Shown: positions 9,434-19,766, counted from the first letter of the stretch. The stretch is 64,000 bases of DNA from Porphyromonas crevioricanis (GCF_900167225.1 NZ_FUXH01000002.1:177517-241516), one strand, 5' to 3'. Notes: generated by a model not told the origin, from the sequence alone. Translations and numbers: made by a program.

Positions 9434-10258
9434 ATGAAAACAAACAACATCAAATCGAGTTTTTCCATTTTCTCTTGCGTCTTGCTGTTCTCTTTGTCGG
9501 CCTGTTCGTCGCGTAGGTCAGCCCATCAGTTACCCGATGGACACTATACTCTTGGTGGCAAACTTTATACCTCTGCCTGGATACAGCATTCGGCCGAATA
9601 CAAGGCCCTTTGCTTGCAGGCCTACAATGTTGCTACTGATAGGATTGACCACTTGACTTCAGCCATGAGACCGGCCGTGGAAAAACCTATTGCCATAGTT
9701 ACGGATATAGACGAGACCATATTGGACAATACACCCAACAGTGTGCATGAAGCTCTCAAAGGAAATGACTACAATAGCGAGTCATGGACGGAGTGGTGCA
9801 ATCGTGCTGAAGCTGACACTCTGGCTGGGGCTGTGCGTTTCTTCCAACATGCAGCTGACAAGGGCGTAACTGTCTTTTATATCTCCAATCGCAATGCTGC
9901 CGAGCGAGATGGCACATTGAGAAATCTTCGCAAGTTCGGTTTCCCTTATGCCGATGAGGCGCATTTGCTTACTCGAGAAAATACCTCTGACAAACAGGCT
10001 CGCCGAGATGAAGTCTTACGCAATTATGAGATTGTGATGTACTTGGGAGATAATTTGGGGGATTTTCATTCGATTTTCGATTCTGCTGATCCTTCTGTGC
10101 GAGACAAGGCTTTGGACTCCTTTGCATCGGAGTTCGGACACTGCTTTATCGTTTTACCCAACCCCAACTATGGGACTTGGCACAAAGCCATGAATGGAGG
10201 ATACTTTGATCTCAAGACACAAGACGAAAAGTTGCTCAAAGTCCTCAAGACGTACTAA
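9434..10258 (+). CDS. 5'-nucleotidase, lipoprotein e(P4) family acid phosphatase
   Basis: A 274-residue lipoprotein phosphatase. The signal ends in a lipobox with Cys24 (LSACSSRR). The class B/C HAD core follows: motif I is VTDIDETILDN (Asp91 and Asp93), motif II sits in FYISNRNAAERDG, and the acidic motif is YLGDNLGDF. Haemophilus e(P4) removes phosphate from nucleotides such as NMN and AMP at the cell surface, so a role in nucleotide or nicotinamide salvage fits its pairing with tdk five bases upstream. Length and motif order match the family. Substrate is inferred. Confidence 0.88.
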   Translation: MKTNNIKSSFSIFSCVLLFSLSACSSRRSAHQLPDGHYTLGGKLYTSAWIQHSAEYKALCLQAYNVATDRIDHLTSAMRPAVEKPIAIVTDIDETILDNTPNSVHEALKGNDYNSESWTEWCNRAEADTLAGAVRFFQHAADKGVTVFYISNRNAAERDGTLRNLRKFGFPYADEAHLLTRENTSDKQARRDEVLRNYEIVMYLGDNLGDFHSIFDSADPSVRDKALDSFASEFGHCFIVLPNPNYGTWHKAMNGGYFDLKTQDEKLLKVLKTY

Positions 10259-10291
10259 TCGATAACCTCGTATACTCGTCCTACCTCACGG

Positions 10292-13200
10292 ATGAATTTT
10301 TTCAAGAGACACTATAGAGGTATCCTCGTCGGAATACTTCTCGCCCCACCGGCCCTGGTATTGCTGCTGGCCGTTTTGCTCTATTTGCCTCCCATACAAC
10401 AGTGGGCAACCGAAATAATAGAGCGAAAGGTCTCCGAAGCCACGGGTATGGATATCTCTGTTGGAAAACTTCGTCTCGGTTTCCCTCTGAGCCTGACAGT
10501 ACAAGAAGTACAAGCCATACAGTCGAATGGGGATACAATGGCAAAGGTGGGAGAGTTGAGAGTCGATGTTGCTTTGCTTCCTTTACTTCACAAGCAAGTA
10601 GAAGTCAGTGGCCTTGGCTTGTTCGATGCCTCTGTCAATTATACAGATTCGGCAGGACTGCTCAAATTGCGAGCAAAGGTGGGGGAGTTGCAGACCGGCC
10701 CTTTGGCCCTTGATCTTGATGAGCAGAAAGCCGATTTGGGTCGGTGGTTACTGCGCAATACAGACTTTTATTTTTGCTCTACGGATACTGTCCCTGATAC
10801 AACACAAACGGATAAGAAGCCACTTAAGTGGGTTTTTACTCTCAGCAGTCTGGATATAGATTGCATTTCAGCCCATATCGAATTGCCTTTTAACCAAGTA
10901 TATACCTCTGCCAACATCGAGTCTGGTACGATCTCCAATGTCGAAGGGCGACTGGAGGATAATCTATATACGGTGGGGCATGCCCGTATACAAAATGCCA
11001 AGGGCTCTTATGATCGAGATTTATCCAAGCCCAAGGAGCCAGAGGTGATGGACTATGGTCACATAGAAGTTGCCGGGCTGGATGTTGAGCTTAGAGATCT
11101 ACTCTCCCAAAGAACGACCCTGCGGTTAAACTTGCTTTCAGGCTCTGTCCGAGAGCGATCCGGTCTCCAGATAGAGCAACTCAAAGCTCGGTATAGCATG
11201 GACTCGCTCGGGTTGGCTGTCCGAGACATGCAGCTCCGCACACAGCATTCTTTACTTAGTGGGAGTTTTGAAATACCTTTTGATTCTTTCTCCGCAGGAA
11301 AATATAAGGATAGCCGGGTAGACCTTTCAGCCTCACTTTCGCCAAAAGACATTGCTCATATAACGGGTATAAGTCTTACCCAAAGTGTGCGAAAAGGGCA
11401 GGCCGCTGGTTATGTCGGAGGCAATATGGGGGATGAAAAATTGCCGGATATAAAGATCGTAGCTAAAGGAAGGGGGGGGATAGACCGTATACAGGTAGAA
11501 AGGCTGTATGTCAATTGGCCCGGTTACGCGGATATAAGAGGAAAGGGAGAGATACTCCATTTGCAGAATCATGCCAAGCGTGGGGGCCAGATAGACTTGA
11601 ACTTTCTTGCACATCGGAATGCACAGCAATTACTCGCTTTCGCCGGCCCGGAGGTGTTGCAGCGTTACAGGCTCCCGGATAAGACAAACCTCAAGGCTAC
11701 CCTTTCGGCCAGAGGAAGTCGTTATGTTGTGCAGTTGCAAGTCCGAGATGAGGATCGAGGTTTGGATCTGAAAGGTTTCTACGATCTTCTTAGTCGCAAA
11801 TATGAGTTGGATGCTCAAACTTCGAGTTTGAATCTAATGCGCTATATGCCTTACGATTCCATTGGATTTGTAGATGCTACAATAAGAGCAGAGGGAAAGG
11901 ATTTCGACATATTCAAGAAGGGAACACAGGCCAAGTTGGAGTCCCGAATTGATAGGTTGGACTATGCCTCCTATCGTTTCGATAGTATCAGTATAGATGC
12001 TAAGCTGGAAGAAGGAGCTTTGGGGGCTTCTTTTGCCAGCCCCAATGAAGGATTATCTTTTGGAGGTATTTTGGATGTGCTTATCAGCAGGGAGGAAGTA
12101 TCCGGAGGCCTCATGTTGAAAGTCGATACTATCGATTTGCAATCCATGCGGATGACCGACTCTCCATTGGCTCTATCGGCCACTCTTGCTGCGGAGTTTC
12201 GCTCTAATCTCAAGGAGACACATACCCTATCGGCTATTCTCAGAGACTTGAGAGTTTCTGTTGGGCAGGACCATTTGACTCCGCAAGAGATAAGTCTTAA
12301 TCTGAAGACCTTGCCAGAGCATATCAGTGCAGAGTTGATGACCGGAGATTTGTCTGTCGAAACAAATCTGAATCACGGCATAGACGATCTGATCAAGGTC
12401 CTCGGGCATATCAATGATTTTGTGCAGCAGGAAATTTCTTTGGCTCAGATGCCCGAGGCTTATAGCCACCACTCCTTAGATCAACTATACACGCTGTTGC
12501 CTAATGCCTCTGTAAGCCTCACAATGGGACAGAATAATCCACTTAGAGATTATTTGAGCTATAAAGGGATATACTATAAAAATGCCAGTGCAGCCATCTT
12601 TACAGGGGAACAAAAAGGCATCGAAGCTATTGTGGACTTAGTTGGATTCCAGCAGGATACGACACGCATAGACAAGATCCTATTTCTCATTGGGGCAGGT
12701 ACAAGCAGAGGTTTTTTTGGCCCAACGGAGTCTCCTCTATACATGCCTGCCTACCATGGCAGCGTGGAACATTTGTCTCGTAATGGAACCGAAGATTTGT
12801 CAGATACCGTTCCAGCTTATCCAGATTTTCTCGACTTCAAACTTTTGGTCAAGAAACAGGCTTATCGCTCTCAAAAACCATTTGAATTGTCGGTTGGAGG
12901 GAGGGCTTCCCTCAATGCTTTGGCTGTGCGGGCTCAAATGTTTGATGCCAACAAGCAGCCATTGCACCAGTTAGGAATGAAAGCTTTTGTAGACAGTTTG
13001 GGGTATGGTGTGCATGTGGAACCGTATTTGGGGCAGCTGATTATCCAAAAATTTCCTCTTACGGTCAATGAGGGCAATATACTCTACCTCTACAAAGGAG
13101 CTAAACGACTAAAGGCTGACTTGGAATTTCTTACTAAAGATAGGGCTGCTCTGCGTCTAAAGACGGGGCCAGAAGAAAGGAAAGAGCAGGAGATACGGCT

Positions 13201-15151
13201 CAGTATAGAGCGTTTAGGCCTTCCTCTGTTGCACTTTTTGCCAGGGATGAATACTTTGGGAGGAATGATGTTTGCCGATTTGCGTTTACAGACCGAGAAT
13301 ATCTCTTGGGATGATATGATTGGGACAGGAGATATTTCCATAAATCAGCTTTCTTTTGAGGGACGTGAGGTCGGAGATTTGGCAATGGCTATGTTTTATC
13401 AGCCACGTAATAAACAGTCTCACTATGTGACAGCTGATTTCAGCTACAATGGAAATACAGCTTTGCGATTTGATGGAATATACAATCTGGGAGGGGTGAA
13501 AGCTTCTTCCATTCAAGCTGATGTGAAATTTGCCGAGTTCCCTCTTACGATCGCAAATCCTATACTGGGAGCTGGTGCGGCACGCCTGTTCGGAACAATC
13601 AATGGAAATTTGGATGTGGACGGGCCAACAGATAAGCCTGCCATAGGAGGTGAAGTCTTCTTTAGTTCGGCAGGAGCGCACGTTCCTCAGTTAGGTACGA
13701 CTATCTATACAGACTCCACAGCTTTGCGATTCGATCACTCAACTATATTCTTCGATAACTATAAGTTCTATACCGATGCTAATAGGCGGGAACCGTTGAG
13801 TGTGGATGGTTATTTCCGTCTTTTTGGCAAGCCGGCTATGTATACTGATTTGCGTATCAAGGCTAATAATTTGCAGATTGTCAATAGTAAGGAGGCAAAG
13901 GAGGGCGATTTGCTGTATGGCAAACTGTTTATGTCTACCGATCTTAGCCTGAAAGGAGCTGTGGATAAGCTCAAAATCAGAGGAAAGGTAGATGTGCTCG
14001 GAAATACCAATTGTACATACATTTATACGGATAGCCCCCTTAAACCCAAAGACCGAATGGCCGGGCTCGTCGATTTTGTTGATTTTTCCGATTCTCTCTA
14101 CAGACCCAAGGCCGAGATGCCGGAGCTTAGCTTGGGACGTCTGGATATCCTGCTGAATTTGCATATAGACCCGGCTGTACAGGTCGGAGTTGATTTGCAA
14201 GCTGGTCATTCAGACTACGTGCAGCTGACCGGAGGAGGCGACCTTACCTTTTCTTATCCTCCTTATGGTGAGATGAGTCTTACGGGTCGTTACGAAATAA
14301 GTGGGGGGGGAACAGCTCGCTACACTCTGCCCGTGGTGGGGGCTAAGCTCTTTAATGTGGCTCCGACAAGCTATATCTCCTGGAGTGGCAATGTGGCCGA
14401 TCCGTATATTAATTTCCGAGCCATGCAGCGCATCCGAGCTGATGTTGTGGAAGAGGGTAGCGAGAAGGGCCGCAAGGTAAACTTTGATGTCGGAATCATA
14501 GCTAAAGAGAACTTGAGCAAGCTGAAACTGAAATTCGACTTAGACGCTCCGGAGGATCTCAATATGCAAACGGCTATCAAGTCTATGGGACCGGAAGAAC
14601 GAGGGAAACAGGCTATCGGTCTGATGGCGACAGGTATGTATTTGGCCGGAGGAGGCAGCAGCTCCAATCTTACCTTTGATAGTGCAATCAGTGCTTTGAT
14701 ACAGTCTGAGCTGAGCAGCATGACCAACAAGTTGCTCGAAGGCTCCGATATAAGCATAGGTATGGAGAATAGAGAAGGTGCGTCTGCTGCCCCCAGCGAT
14801 ATTACCTACACTTATAGTTTTAGTCGGCGTTTCTTTGATGATCGTATTCGTCTGATGGTAGGTGGCAAAGTACAGACAGGGGCCAATGTGACGAATAGGG
14901 AGCAGACATTCATTGATAACGTAACATTAGAATACCGATTGGATCGTGCCGGTTCTCGCTATCTGAGCCTTTTCCATCACCGGAATAACGACAGTATGTT
15001 TGAGGGGGAGATAACGGAGACGGGGGCCAGTTATCTGATTCGTCGTAAGCTGATGCGCCTTTCCAATCTGTTTGAGTTCTTGCGGCGTAAACAGGAATCA
15101 GCCTCAACTCCTACCAAACAAAAGTCTGCCATCTCTCAGTCCGAAGAATGA
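10292..15151 (+). CDS. tamB: TamB-like translocation and assembly protein
   Basis: A 1619-residue protein with one N-terminal membrane helix (about 10-33) and then a very long beta-rich periplasmic region. The C-terminal DUF490/TamB domain (about 1150-1560) contains repeated strands and the SYISWSGNVADPYINFRAMQ-like stretch. TamB spans the periplasm and works with TamA in outer-membrane protein assembly and, in later work, phospholipid transport. The partner gene overlaps its stop (ATGATG at 15148), as expected for the pair. Two G8 tracts lie in the coding sequence at 11472-11479 and 14303-14310; both are in frame here. A long uninterrupted frame argues that this part of the sequence is accurate. 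Confidence 0.88.
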   Translation: MNFFKRHYRGILVGILLAPPALVLLLAVLLYLPPIQQWATEIIERKVSEATGMDISVGKLRLGFPLSLTVQEVQAIQSNGDTMAKVGELRVDVALLPLLHKQVEVSGLGLFDASVNYTDSAGLLKLRAKVGELQTGPLALDLDEQKADLGRWLLRNTDFYFCSTDTVPDTTQTDKKPLKWVFTLSSLDIDCISAHIELPFNQVYTSANIESGTISNVEGRLEDNLYTVGHARIQNAKGSYDRDLSKPKEPEVMDYGHIEVAGLDVELRDLLSQRTTLRLNLLSGSVRERSGLQIEQLKARYSMDSLGLAVRDMQLRTQHSLLSGSFEIPFDSFSAGKYKDSRVDLSASLSPKDIAHITGISLTQSVRKGQAAGYVGGNMGDEKLPDIKIVAKGRGGIDRIQVERLYVNWPGYADIRGKGEILHLQNHAKRGGQIDLNFLAHRNAQQLLAFAGPEVLQRYRLPDKTNLKATLSARGSRYVVQLQVRDEDRGLDLKGFYDLLSRKYELDAQTSSLNLMRYMPYDSIGFVDATIRAEGKDFDIFKKGTQAKLESRIDRLDYASYRFDSISIDAKLEEGALGASFASPNEGLSFGGILDVLISREEVSGGLMLKVDTIDLQSMRMTDSPLALSATLAAEFRSNLKETHTLSAILRDLRVSVGQDHLTPQEISLNLKTLPEHISAELMTGDLSVETNLNHGIDDLIKVLGHINDFVQQEISLAQMPEAYSHHSLDQLYTLLPNASVSLTMGQNNPLRDYLSYKGIYYKNASAAIFTGEQKGIEAIVDLVGFQQDTTRIDKILFLIGAGTSRGFFGPTESPLYMPAYHGSVEHLSRNGTEDLSDTVPAYPDFLDFKLLVKKQAYRSQKPFELSVGGRASLNALAVRAQMFDANKQPLHQLGMKAFVDSLGYGVHVEPYLGQLIIQKFPLTVNEGNILYLYKGAKRLKADLEFLTKDRAALRLKTGPEERKEQEIRLSIERLGLPLLHFLPGMNTLGGMMFADLRLQTENISWDDMIGTGDISINQLSFEGREVGDLAMAMFYQPRNKQSHYVTADFSYNGNTALRFDGIYNLGGVKASSIQADVKFAEFPLTIANPILGAGAARLFGTINGNLDVDGPTDKPAIGGEVFFSSAGAHVPQLGTTIYTDSTALRFDHSTIFFDNYKFYTDANRREPLSVDGYFRLFGKPAMYTDLRIKANNLQIVNSKEAKEGDLLYGKLFMSTDLSLKGAVDKLKIRGKVDVLGNTNCTYIYTDSPLKPKDRMAGLVDFVDFSDSLYRPKAEMPELSLGRLDILLNLHIDPAVQVGVDLQAGHSDYVQLTGGGDLTFSYPPYGEMSLTGRYEISGGGTARYTLPVVGAKLFNVAPTSYISWSGNVADPYINFRAMQRIRADVVEEGSEKGRKVNFDVGIIAKENLSKLKLKFDLDAPEDLNMQTAIKSMGPEERGKQAIGLMATGMYLAGGGSSSNLTFDSAISALIQSELSSMTNKLLEGSDISIGMENREGASAAPSDITYTYSFSRRFFDDRIRLMVGGKVQTGANVTNREQTFIDNVTLEYRLDRAGSRYLSLFHHRNNDSMFEGEITETGASYLIRRKLMRLSNLFEFLRRKQESASTPTKQKSAISQSEE

Positions 15152-17490
15152 TGAAGTATCGTTTGTTTTTCTTTTTCTTTGCCTCTCTCCTCTTGTTGAG
15201 TAGTTGCTCGGTCTCTTCTGTCTTGAATGAGGGCGACAAACTCTATGTGGGGATGAAAAAGGCACGTATCACTTCTCAGGATCGAAGTGTTCACGGACAA
15301 AAAACACTCTCCGGGGTAGAGGCTGCTATCTCGGCTGCTCCGAATAATGCCTTTTTCGGCAGTAGTAGGCAGGTACCTTTTATCCCCCCCATTGGCCTGT
15401 GGATACACAATAAGTATTCTAACGATTCGACTCGAATTGGTAGGTGGATATACAAGAAGTTTGCTTCCAAGCCGGTTACTATTCGTTCGGTCAATCCTGA
15501 AAACCGCTGTAAGGTAGCGGTGGGTATAATGAGAGAGAATGGCTATTTCCATAGTTCGGCCAGATATGAAGTGATAGAGACCAAACGAGACTCTCTCAAA
15601 GCGCATATTCGCTATTTCATAGATATGGGGCCGGTCGTTTTGCTCGACAGTGTACATCCTTTGCCGGTTAGTCAATTCCCGGATAGTACTGTCTTTCGGG
15701 AAAGGAAATACGCATATCTGAAGAAGGAATCCCCATTCTCTCTGGAGAATTTGCTGAAGGAGCGTGAAGATATCTCTGCCACTATGCGCGATCAGGGCTA
15801 TTATTTCTTTTCCCCCGATGCTATCACTTATGAGGCTGACAGTCTCAATAAGCCTGGTCGGATAGCTTTGCAGCCTCGCTTTGTCCCTGGTTTACCTCAG
15901 CAAGTTTTCAAACGTTGGCATATGAGACAGCTTACTATCTCAATCCCAGGAGAAGCGGGGCAGGCTCCTACAGACTCTATTGTCTATGAAGGTCTCAAGA
16001 TCCATTTTTATGGCAAAAATCCTTTGGTACGCCCCGGCGTGTTGCGCAGGCGTATCCTATTGCAGAATGATGATATTTATTCTCAACGAGCTGAGCAGCT
16101 TAGCCGTCAGGCTCTGTCTCAGTTAGGAGCTTTCGGAGCAATGGATTTTCGTTTCAGTCCGGCCCCTCTGTCTGATAGTTTGGATGCGTCCGAGGGACGG
16201 CTGGATCTCCTCCTCTCTGTTCTGCAAGATAAGCCCTGGGATGTTTCTTTGGAAATGATGCTCAAAACCAAAAGTAATAATTTTGTAGGGCCCCGACTGA
16301 AGTATACAATGGCCAAACGTAATCTTTTCGGAGGAGGAGAGCGTCTTTCTTTTGATATTTACGGTTCTTATGAATGGCAAACAGGGAGACGTCCCGAAGG
16401 GAGCAAGGCGATCAACATCAATAGCTATGAATTTGGTTCGGGATTGAACCTCACCTTCCCCGGTTTGCTATGGCCCGGGCAAATAGACCGCTATTATCTC
16501 TTCCCTACTTCGACCACATTTGGCCTCACAGCCTCGCTGCTCAATCGGGCCGGTTTCTTTAGAATGGTCTCTTTGGGGTTGCAATCTAAATACGAGTTCC
16601 AACCAGCTGAGCCACACAGACACCAGATTGTTCCACTGAAGCTCAATTACAATTTACTACAGTACACTACACCCACATTCGATGATATTCTGAGAGAAAA
16701 TCCGGCATTGGAATTGAGTTTGCGCAGCCACCTCATCCCTCAAATGGGATATATTTATACTTACAGCAATCGTTTTTCCGGTTGGGGGCGACATCATTTG
16801 TGGATGGAATATGGCTTATTTGAGTCCGGCAATCTGCTTAATACGACCTATATGCTGTTTGGCAAGGATTATAGTGAGACGAAAGATGCATTGGGAGTTC
16901 CTTTCTCTCAGTTTATCAAGCTGACTGCCGAGCTTCGCTATACTTATAGGATCAATCGTAAGCAGTCCTTGGCCACCCGTTTGGGTACTGGGCTTATTTA
17001 TAGCTATGGGAATGCACGGATTGCTCCCTATAGTGAACAGTTTTACGTGGGTGGAGCCAATAGCATACGAGCTTTTACAGTGAGGAGCGTTGGCCCCGGC
17101 TATTTCATCCCTCAGGCGAATAATCGCTATGCTTTTATCGATCAGACAGGAGATGTCAAACTTGAGCTGAATGCCGAATATCGTTTTAAGCTATTGGGGA
17201 GTTTGGATGGTGCTGCTTTTCTTGATGCAGGCAATGTGTGGTTGATACGGCAGGACGAGAACAGACCTGGTGGTGCAGTTCGTGATATTGCTTCTTTTGG
17301 CTCCTTCTTGGATCAGTTGGCTTTGGGTACAGGCTTAGGGCTTCGCTATGATTTAGATTTTTTAGTCGTTCGACTAGACTGTGGCATCGGTTTGCATTTG
17401 CCTTATGATACGGGCAGATCTGGTTATTACAACATCCCCAGTTTCCGAGATGCATTGGGAGTTCATTTTGCTATTGGTTACCCTTTCTAA
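15148..17490 (+). CDS. TamL-type BamA/TamA family outer-membrane lipoprotein
   Basis: A 780-residue Omp85-family protein. The signal peptide ends in a lipobox with Cys20 (LLLLSSCSVSS), the feature that sets the Bacteroidetes TamL proteins apart from TamA. POTRA-like segments occupy about 80-430, and a C-terminal barrel carries the motif VGGANSIRAF (the conserved barrel lid/loop 6 region) and the end GVHFAIGYPF with a terminal aromatic. It overlaps tamB by four bases, so the two are coupled and should act together in outer-membrane assembly. A perfect hairpin terminator lies 80 bases after the stop. Confidence 0.85.
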   Translation: MMKYRLFFFFFASLLLLSSCSVSSVLNEGDKLYVGMKKARITSQDRSVHGQKTLSGVEAAISAAPNNAFFGSSRQVPFIPPIGLWIHNKYSNDSTRIGRWIYKKFASKPVTIRSVNPENRCKVAVGIMRENGYFHSSARYEVIETKRDSLKAHIRYFIDMGPVVLLDSVHPLPVSQFPDSTVFRERKYAYLKKESPFSLENLLKEREDISATMRDQGYYFFSPDAITYEADSLNKPGRIALQPRFVPGLPQQVFKRWHMRQLTISIPGEAGQAPTDSIVYEGLKIHFYGKNPLVRPGVLRRRILLQNDDIYSQRAEQLSRQALSQLGAFGAMDFRFSPAPLSDSLDASEGRLDLLLSVLQDKPWDVSLEMMLKTKSNNFVGPRLKYTMAKRNLFGGGERLSFDIYGSYEWQTGRRPEGSKAININSYEFGSGLNLTFPGLLWPGQIDRYYLFPTSTTFGLTASLLNRAGFFRMVSLGLQSKYEFQPAEPHRHQIVPLKLNYNLLQYTTPTFDDILRENPALELSLRSHLIPQMGYIYTYSNRFSGWGRHHLWMEYGLFESGNLLNTTYMLFGKDYSETKDALGVPFSQFIKLTAELRYTYRINRKQSLATRLGTGLIYSYGNARIAPYSEQFYVGGANSIRAFTVRSVGPGYFIPQANNRYAFIDQTGDVKLELNAEYRFKLLGSLDGAAFLDAGNVWLIRQDENRPGGAVRDIASFGSFLDQLALGTGLGLRYDLDFLVVRLDCGIGLHLPYDTGRSGYYNIPSFRDALGVHFAIGYPF

Positions 17491-17570
17491 GTGACCTCCC
17501 TTCGGAATCTTTTTTACACGTGAGTCTCGAACTGCTTCGAAAGTCTCATTTTGAACATTCTGGTACATTT

Positions 17571-17615
17571 AAGAGGGGCTATGGAAAAAGTTTAGCTTTT
17601 TCCATAGCCCCTCTT
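17571..17615. terminator. Bidirectional terminator between tamL and the flavin reductase
   Basis: Two perfect 20-base arms (17571-17590 and 17596-17615) enclose a 5-base loop between convergent genes. T runs are weak on both sides, but the stem is long enough to act on both strands. Confidence 0.75.
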
Positions 17616-17632
17616 GTTGTTCATCGCAAACC

Positions 17633-18187
17633 TTATGCTTGGTCTGCACTTTGGACCAGAGCCTTTCTCCAGAGGGTTACTTGCTCACGCAATTGTCGAT
17701 CTGCTTCGGTGTCTATGATAGCTCCTTTTGTCAGATCGAATGATTGACCGAAATTGGGTAGCGAATATTTGGCGATGATGTTTGCACCGAACCAAGGAAA
17801 AGTCTCCGCAGCGAGATTTAGTACGGAGGCTCCTCCCCTTTGCCCAGGAGATGTGCTCATGAGTAGCATCGGTTTCTGTCCGAAGATATTCATGTCTATG
17901 CGCGAAGTCCAGTCGTAGAGGTTTTTGAAAGCCGTGCTAAATGCTCCATTGTGTTCTGCTAGAGAGCAGGCAATGGCATCTGCAGCATCTAATTTGCGTT
18001 TGAAATCTACGGCTTGAGCAGGGATACCTCCCTCTTGGTTGCGCTCAACAGAATAGATAGGCATTTCGTAGTCATTGAGGTCAATCCACTCGATTTCGAT
18101 TCCTTCTGCGAGGCTTAATGCGTATTTGAGTAGAGATTTGTTGATTGATTGCCGAGAGTTAGATCCGGCAAATGCTAATACTTTCAT
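17633..18187 (-). CDS. NADPH-dependent FMN reductase family protein
   Basis: A 184-residue flavodoxin-fold oxidoreductase. The N-terminus MKVLAFAGSNSRQSINKSL has the FMN phosphate-binding loop GSNSRQSINK, and LAEHNGAFSTAFKNLYDW matches the family's second FMN-contact region. Such enzymes reduce flavins, quinones or azo compounds with NAD(P)H. It is the last of three minus-strand genes (doxX, pirin, reductase) with a 21-base gap from pirin. Together they look like a small redox or electrophile-stress operon; no regulator is nearby. Confidence 0.82.
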   Translation of the reverse strand: MKVLAFAGSNSRQSINKSLLKYALSLAEGIEIEWIDLNDYEMPIYSVERNQEGGIPAQAVDFKRKLDAADAIACSLAEHNGAFSTAFKNLYDWTSRIDMNIFGQKPMLLMSTSPGQRGGASVLNLAAETFPWFGANIIAKYSLPNFGQSFDLTKGAIIDTEADRQLREQVTLWRKALVQSADQA

Positions 18188-18208
18188 TCGTTTGTGCTTT
18201 TTTATTGA

Positions 18209-18937
18209 TTAATACAGATAATCGGGAAGTTGCATTGGTACATCCATCACCAGTACTACGGCATCTTCGGTAGCATGTACGGGGATATCGTTGGTCTCCC
18301 ATACTCCAAACCCATCGCTGGGGCCGAGCTCTTGACCTGCTACTTCGAGCCGTCCGCTTATGACAAAGAAGTAGGCTCCGTTATCTTTTCGTTTGATGGT
18401 ATAGGTGCAGGTCTTACCCTTGTTGAAGTCTCCCCAGCTGAACCAAGCATCCTGATGGATCCACACACCTTGATCATTGGGATAGGGGGAAAGGATCTGC
18501 TGAAACTTATTTGTCTGTACAAACTCCGTGATCTTCTTCTGCTGATATCGAGGTTTTACTCCTCTCTCTCTTGAGAAGACCCAGATCTGCAAGAAGTGTA
18601 CAGGTTCGTTAGCCGAATCGTTGAATTCGCTATGGGTTACTCCAGTACCTGCTGACATGACTTGAATATCGTTACGCTGGATCACGCCTCCTCCGCCCGT
18701 GCTGTCTTTGTGCCTGAGTGCCCCTGAGAGAGGGATAGAGATGATCTCCATATCTCGATGTGGATGTGTTCCGAAGCCTTCGCTACCAGCCACACGGTCT
18801 TCGTTGATGACCCTTAGTGTACCGAAGTTCATACGTTCTGGGTTATGGTAGTCTGCAAAACTAAAGGTATGGTGGCTCTTGAGCCAGCCATGATTGGCAA
18901 AGCCACGAGTGCTTGCCCGATGCAATACTGTTTTCAT
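18209..18937 (-). CDS. Pirin family protein
   Basis: A 242-residue bicupin. The N-terminal domain shows the pirin signature around GFGTHPHRDMEIISIPLSGA and HSEFNDS, which include the metal-binding His and Glu residues. The C-terminal cupin is shorter. Bacterial pirins include quercetinases and proteins that tune central metabolism, so the exact reaction is not fixed by family. The neighbours are a DoxX-like membrane protein and an FMN reductase on the same strand, which points to redox chemistry. Start ATG at 18937. Confidence 0.85.
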   Translation of the reverse strand: MKTVLHRASTRGFANHGWLKSHHTFSFADYHNPERMNFGTLRVINEDRVAGSEGFGTHPHRDMEIISIPLSGALRHKDSTGGGGVIQRNDIQVMSAGTGVTHSEFNDSANEPVHFLQIWVFSRERGVKPRYQQKKITEFVQTNKFQQILSPYPNDQGVWIHQDAWFSWGDFNKGKTCTYTIKRKDNGAYFFVISGRLEVAGQELGPSDGFGVWETNDIPVHATEDAVVLVMDVPMQLPDYLY

Positions 18938-19049
18938 ATTACTTGTCTTTTGTGTTTACGGTAGCAAATGGCATGGTGTTAAGAGGTACTTATTGATCCA
19001 TTCTAAGGTCATACAACTTTGGAAACACTGTGCACAGCCTGCTTGGGAG

Positions 19050-19448
19050 TTAATCCCATTTGTTGTTATTGGATAATGCATACTTGCCTCCTCCCATGAA
19101 GAAGAGAGATAAGGCCCCGAATAAAAAGAGTCCTGGTAGCTCGGCTATCCATCCTCCGAATTTATTCAGACTGAGGATGGAATAGTCTCCGATCCACATG
19201 ATAGCTATGCAGTTGAGGACGAGGATTAGAGCTGCCAGTCTGGTACGATATCCAACAATGAGTAGTAGAGGTGCAATTACCTCGCCCATATATACGCCGA
19301 GTGAGATAGATGAGGGTAATCCTTTGGCTATGACCATGTTTTGGATGGGTTCGATACCTTCAATGATTTTGGCAAACCCATGAAGTAGCATCATGATGCC
19401 CACAGAGAGGCGTGTGACCAAGGATCCTAAATCTTTATTTTTATTCAT
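19050..19448 (-). CDS. DoxX family membrane protein
   Basis: A 132-residue protein with four membrane helices and the DoxX pattern near the N-terminus (LVTRLSVGIMMLLHGFAKI). Later segments include SLGVYMGEVIAPLLLIVGYR and a C-terminal LPGLFLFGALSLFFMGGGKY. DoxX proteins are small quinone-linked or oxidoreductase-associated membrane proteins of uncertain activity. It is the first gene of the doxX-pirin-reductase set; the gap to pirin is 112 bases. Confidence 0.8.
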   Translation of the reverse strand: MNKNKDLGSLVTRLSVGIMMLLHGFAKIIEGIEPIQNMVIAKGLPSSISLGVYMGEVIAPLLLIVGYRTRLAALILVLNCIAIMWIGDYSILSLNKFGGWIAELPGLFLFGALSLFFMGGGKYALSNNNKWD

Positions 19449-19766
19449 AACGTTTATACAATCAACTGTTATACCTGCCTTTGGGGTTCGTAAGACTACT
19501 TATTTAGTTTGTAGAATAACTTACTACCTCCGAATCGTATCCGTGGTATATTAACAAGGATATATGGCTAAGAAGTTCAATTGAAGATAAATTTTGGGCT
19601 GTTGCTCTTTTTTTGTTCAAACTAAAAGTGGAATGAGAAATGCTTCTCGAGATTGCAAGAAACATGTGTCATAGGGGGCCCTTAAACTCACAAGAGCTAA
19701 TTTCTCACTGGTATGCAGAAATAAAGAAGGATCCTCCAAATGAAATTGAAGGATCCTTCTTCTTTG
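19449..19766. other. Intergenic stretch between doxX and tRNA-Asp
   Basis: Apart from the tRNA terminator at 19724-19761 I see no gene here. It should hold the doxX promoter on the minus strand, but no clean TAnnTTTG was found. Confidence 0.4.
19724..19761 (-). terminator. Terminator of tRNA-Asp
   Basis: Perfect 12-base arms (AAGAAGGATCCT at 19724-19735 and its complement at 19750-19761) with a 14-base loop. On the minus strand they are followed by TTATTT. The hairpin lies six bases past the tRNA 3' end. Confidence 0.8.

Noticed and set aside
10286..10513. Minus-strand frames opposite tamB
   Set aside because: Antisense shadows of the coding strand, with no start signals or family features.
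12690..12974. Plus-strand frames inside tamB and other long genes
   Set aside because: Each lies wholly within a well-supported gene in another frame and has no independent support.
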